Shown here: piece after piece, positions 4,903 to 6,129 of the stretch
How the letters are laid out: each line of letters starts with the position of its first letter
How positions within the stretch are numbered: position 1 is the stretch's first letter
Assembly: GCA_030599515.1 (NCBI GenBank)
Contig: JAUVNV010000152.1
Coordinates: 1 to 6,129, forward strand
Reading direction: 5' to 3'
Source of the DNA: Acidimicrobiia bacterium
GTDB taxonomy: Bacteria; Actinomycetota; Acidimicrobiia; Spongiisociales; UBA5794
Length of the DNA: 6,129 nt
Translations under genes and position numbers: made by a program
The notes under the pieces: model-generated
Database searches by the model: none
What the model was told of the DNA's origin: nothing
What the model saw: only the letters and a program-made list of their open reading frames with translations

Positions 4903-5472
4903 TCAGCTCTTGATCTCGATCACGATCAGGTTCGCCCAAAGCTCGGACCCGGTCTCGTTGGGGTGGTACCCGTCCGATCGGAACAGGTGATCGCCACCGT
5001 CGCTCTCACCGTACCAATCAACGATTCGGACGTTGTCGTGGCGTCCGGCAGCATCGATCAGGGCGCCGTTGGTCGACGACTCCCAATCCCTCGGCACCCG
5101 GACGTTGACGAAGATGACTTCGTCGATGTCCTCCGTGAGTCCCATCAGTTCGTCGATCTGGTCGGTGCTGGTTCCCGCATTCGTGCCGAGCGCAACGACC
5201 AGGATGTCCGGCGGACCATTCTGTGCGAGTTGGTGTTCGAGAGCGTGGATACCGTCGCGAAAGGGTCTGCCGATCTCGGCATCGATCACGATGCCGTTGA
5301 CGAGATCGGTGATGTGTTCGGAGGCGGCGACCATGATCGAGTCTCCGATGGCGACGACGGTTGCCGAGTCGCTGTACGCGCTCGGCCTCTCCGATCCGGA
5401 GCAACCGGAAACGAGAAGGACGGCGAGGAGCGCGGAGATAGCCGCGAATCGCTGGGAAATGGGCATGAGCAT
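4903..5472 (-). CDS. Putative secreted lipoprotein with stand-alone SGNH (OatA-C-like) domain
   Basis: Numbering is for the 189-residue form starting at 5472. A signal peptide with hydrophobic core AAISALLAVLLVSG ends at lipobox Cys24, so the protein should be lipid-anchored outside the membrane. The rest is an SGNH hydrolase fold: block I AIGDSIM with nucleophile S45, block III ALGTNAG with N98, and block V RSDGYHPNE with D167 and H170. Conserved segments such as FVNVRVPRDWE and VDWYGESD resemble the extracellular SGNH domain of OatA-type acyltransferases, but no membrane acyltransferase-3 domain is attached. It may be an esterase or O-acetyltransferase/deacetylase acting on cell-wall or surface glycans (inference). 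Alternative starts are ATG 5493, which puts an Asp and extra residues before the signal, and ATG 5466; no Shine-Dalgarno sequence decides between them. It is divergent from the DUF1876 gene. Confidence 0.82.
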   Translation of the reverse strand: MLMPISQRFAAISALLAVLLVSGCSGSERPSAYSDSATVVAIGDSIMVAASEHITDLVNGIVIDAEIGRPFRDGIHALEHQLAQNGPPDILVVALGTNAGTSTDQIDELMGLTEDIDEVIFVNVRVPRDWESSTNGALIDAAGRHDNVRIVDWYGESDGGDHLFRSDGYHPNETGSELWANLIVIEIKS

Positions 5473-5560
5473 GATTGAAGCATCCGTCAACATCTACCGA
5501 CCATGGGCCCTATCGCTCGACGTCGATTCAGTCGACCATTCAGGGTGGAACGATCACCCG

Positions 5561-5566
5561 AGGAGG
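5561..5566 (+). promoter_or_regulatory. Strong Shine-Dalgarno site for the DUF1876 gene
   Basis: AGGAGG is a full match to the anti-Shine-Dalgarno sequence, four bases before the GTG at 5571. This is a little close but decides the start, and it contrasts with the absence of such sites before ispD, cysS and the DUF3263 gene. Confidence 0.7.
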
Positions 5567-5570
5567 ATCC

Positions 5571-5807
5571 GTGGACTACGTTGTGAATCTGCATGTTGAC
5601 GTCGACGAAGAGAAGGCCTTTGCCGTTGCTTCGATGGAGTGCCCATCCGGCTCGTTCAAGGGCGAAGGGAGAGCGAAGATCGGTCGGAACGACGCGAAGG
5701 GTCACGTGGCCGGTGACCTCGCGAGCGCGCGCGCCTTGCGTGCCGTCGAAGCCGATCTGATGGAGCACATACACGAGCAGATCGACCGCTGCACCGACGT
5801 CGGGTAG
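5571..5807 (+). CDS. Small DUF1876 (Rv1738-like) protein
   Basis: The 78-residue product matches the pattern of DUF1876: a first strand with VNLHVDVDEEKAFAVASM, a glycine turn, a second strand GEGRAKIGR, then an acidic helix GDLASARALRAVEADLMEHIHEQID (the family's GDELA-ARAL region). M. tuberculosis Rv1738, a hypoxia- and dormancy-induced member, has a structure resembling ribosome hibernation factors, so a stress role at the ribosome is possible but unproven. GTG 5571 is preferred because AGGAGG at 5561-5566 lies four bases upstream and the domain begins at once; the in-frame ATG at 5475 would add 32 residues with no family match and overlap the opposing gene's 5' region. No clear -10 was found in the 98-nt divergent spacer. 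Recognition is from residue pattern by eye, so the family call is moderately sure. Confidence 0.72.
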   Translation: MDYVVNLHVDVDEEKAFAVASMECPSGSFKGEGRAKIGRNDAKGHVAGDLASARALRAVEADLMEHIHEQIDRCTDVG

Positions 5808-5827
5808 CGATCGGGTGCGCGAAGGCT

Positions 5828-5853
5828 CCGGAGTGCCGCTCCGCAGCCTCCGG
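5828..5853 (+). terminator. Possible hairpin terminator after the DUF1876 gene
   Basis: CCGGAGTGC (5828-5836) pairs with GCA (5843-5845) and CTCCGG (5848-5853) around a six-base loop, with a 2-nt GC bulge on the 3' side. It begins 20 nt after the stop codon. No T-run follows, so it is at best a non-canonical, GC-rich terminator. Confidence 0.35.
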
Positions 5854-5903
5854 GAAACGACCATGCGCGGCGCGAAATCCACGGTTCTGTCACACCCCCT
5901 GGA

Positions 5904-5909
5904 TAACCT
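5904..5909 (+). promoter_or_regulatory. Putative -10 element of the DUF3263 gene, leaderless start
   Basis: TAACCT lies six bases before the ATG at 5916, the spacing expected if transcription begins at the ATG. There is no Shine-Dalgarno site and I see no -35-like hexamer at the right distance, so the evidence is weaker than for ispD. Confidence 0.3.
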
Positions 5910-5915
5910 TCGCGC

Positions 5916-6129
5916 ATGGTGTCCGAGCGGGACCGGAAGGTCCTCGACTTTGAGGGCTCGTGGTGGCTGTTTCCTGGACCGAAGGATCGGGACATTCGCG
6001 AGTACCTCGGCATGAGCGCGACCCGCTACTACGCGGCGGTCCGCCGACTCATCGACGACCGTGACGCGCTCGCATACGCACCGATGACGGTGCGAAGGTT
6101 GCGTCACATGCGCAGCGATCGACTCGAGC
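5916..6129 (+). CDS. DUF3263 family protein (3' partial)
   Basis: The frame is open from the ATG at 5916 to the right edge, giving 71 codons with no stop. The protein begins MVSERDRKVLDFEGSWW, continues with KDRDIREYLGMSATRYYAAV (28-47), then DALAYAPMTVRRLRHMRSDR. This is the full DUF3263 pattern (ER...LDFE..WW, IRE..G.SATRYY, AL...P..V.RLR..R), a small family known mainly from Actinobacteria. SATRYY within a predicted helix-turn-helix-like stretch and the basic C-terminus suggest nucleic-acid binding, but function is unknown. In mycobacteria (Rv0430) the neighbour is a LytR C-terminal-domain protein, which may lie just beyond this window (inference). Confidence 0.85.
   Translation, partial: MVSERDRKVLDFEGSWWLFPGPKDRDIREYLGMSATRYYAAVRRLIDDRDALAYAPMTVRRLRHMRSDRLE

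Noticed and set aside
5521..5540. Short inverted repeat GTCGA-TTCAG-TCGAC in the spacer before the DUF1876 gene
   Set aside because: Only 5 bp of stem, with no clear promoter next to it; such short symmetries are common at this composition.

Overview
The window is dense, high-GC (roughly 60%) bacterial chromosome that looks actinobacterial, outside the best-studied genera and perhaps Acidimicrobiia-like. Three things support this. The gene order carD-ispD-ispF-cysS-rlmB matches the one known from Mycobacterium tuberculosis. The CysRS active-site region is of the actinobacterial 'TVQ..PH-GH-RS' type. Two small genes belong to the actinobacterial families DUF1876 (Rv1738-like) and DUF3263. The exact class is inference.

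Layout. 1-666: 3' part of carD, whose N-terminus is a Lys/Ala/Pro tail encoded by 45-bp tandem repeats running off the left edge. 698-1808: ispD and ispF, overlapping by 8 bp, two steps of the MEP isoprenoid pathway. 1792-2505 on the minus strand: a glycerophosphodiester phosphodiesterase gene that meets ispF tail to tail with a 17-bp overlap and splits the cluster. 2506-2638: a divergent spacer holding a degenerate heptanucleotide repeat array and a probable cysS promoter. 2639-4825: cysS, rlmB (26-bp overlap) and, 7 nt further on, tRNA-Thr(UGU), probably one translation-related transcription unit. 4837-4887: a strong nested palindrome between the tRNA and a convergent gene. 4903-5472 on the minus strand: a lipoprotein with a stand-alone SGNH domain like the extracellular domain of OatA-type acyltransferases. 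5571-5807: a small DUF1876 protein. 5916 to the right edge: the start of a DUF3263 gene. No gene-free stretch exceeds 300 bases.

The genes are mostly housekeeping: transcription initiation (CarD), isoprenoid precursors (IspD, IspF), cysteine charging, 23S rRNA methylation and a threonine tRNA, plus lipid turnover and a cell-envelope lipoprotein. ispD, cysS and the DUF3263 gene lack a convincing Shine-Dalgarno sequence and have a -10-like TANNNT motif 6-8 nt before the ATG, which suggests leaderless mRNAs. I see no phage, transposon, CRISPR or defence genes and no evidence for a wholly new multi-gene system. The most unusual features are non-coding: the heptamer array, the palindrome beside the tRNA, and a strong excess of the tetranucleotide GATC.
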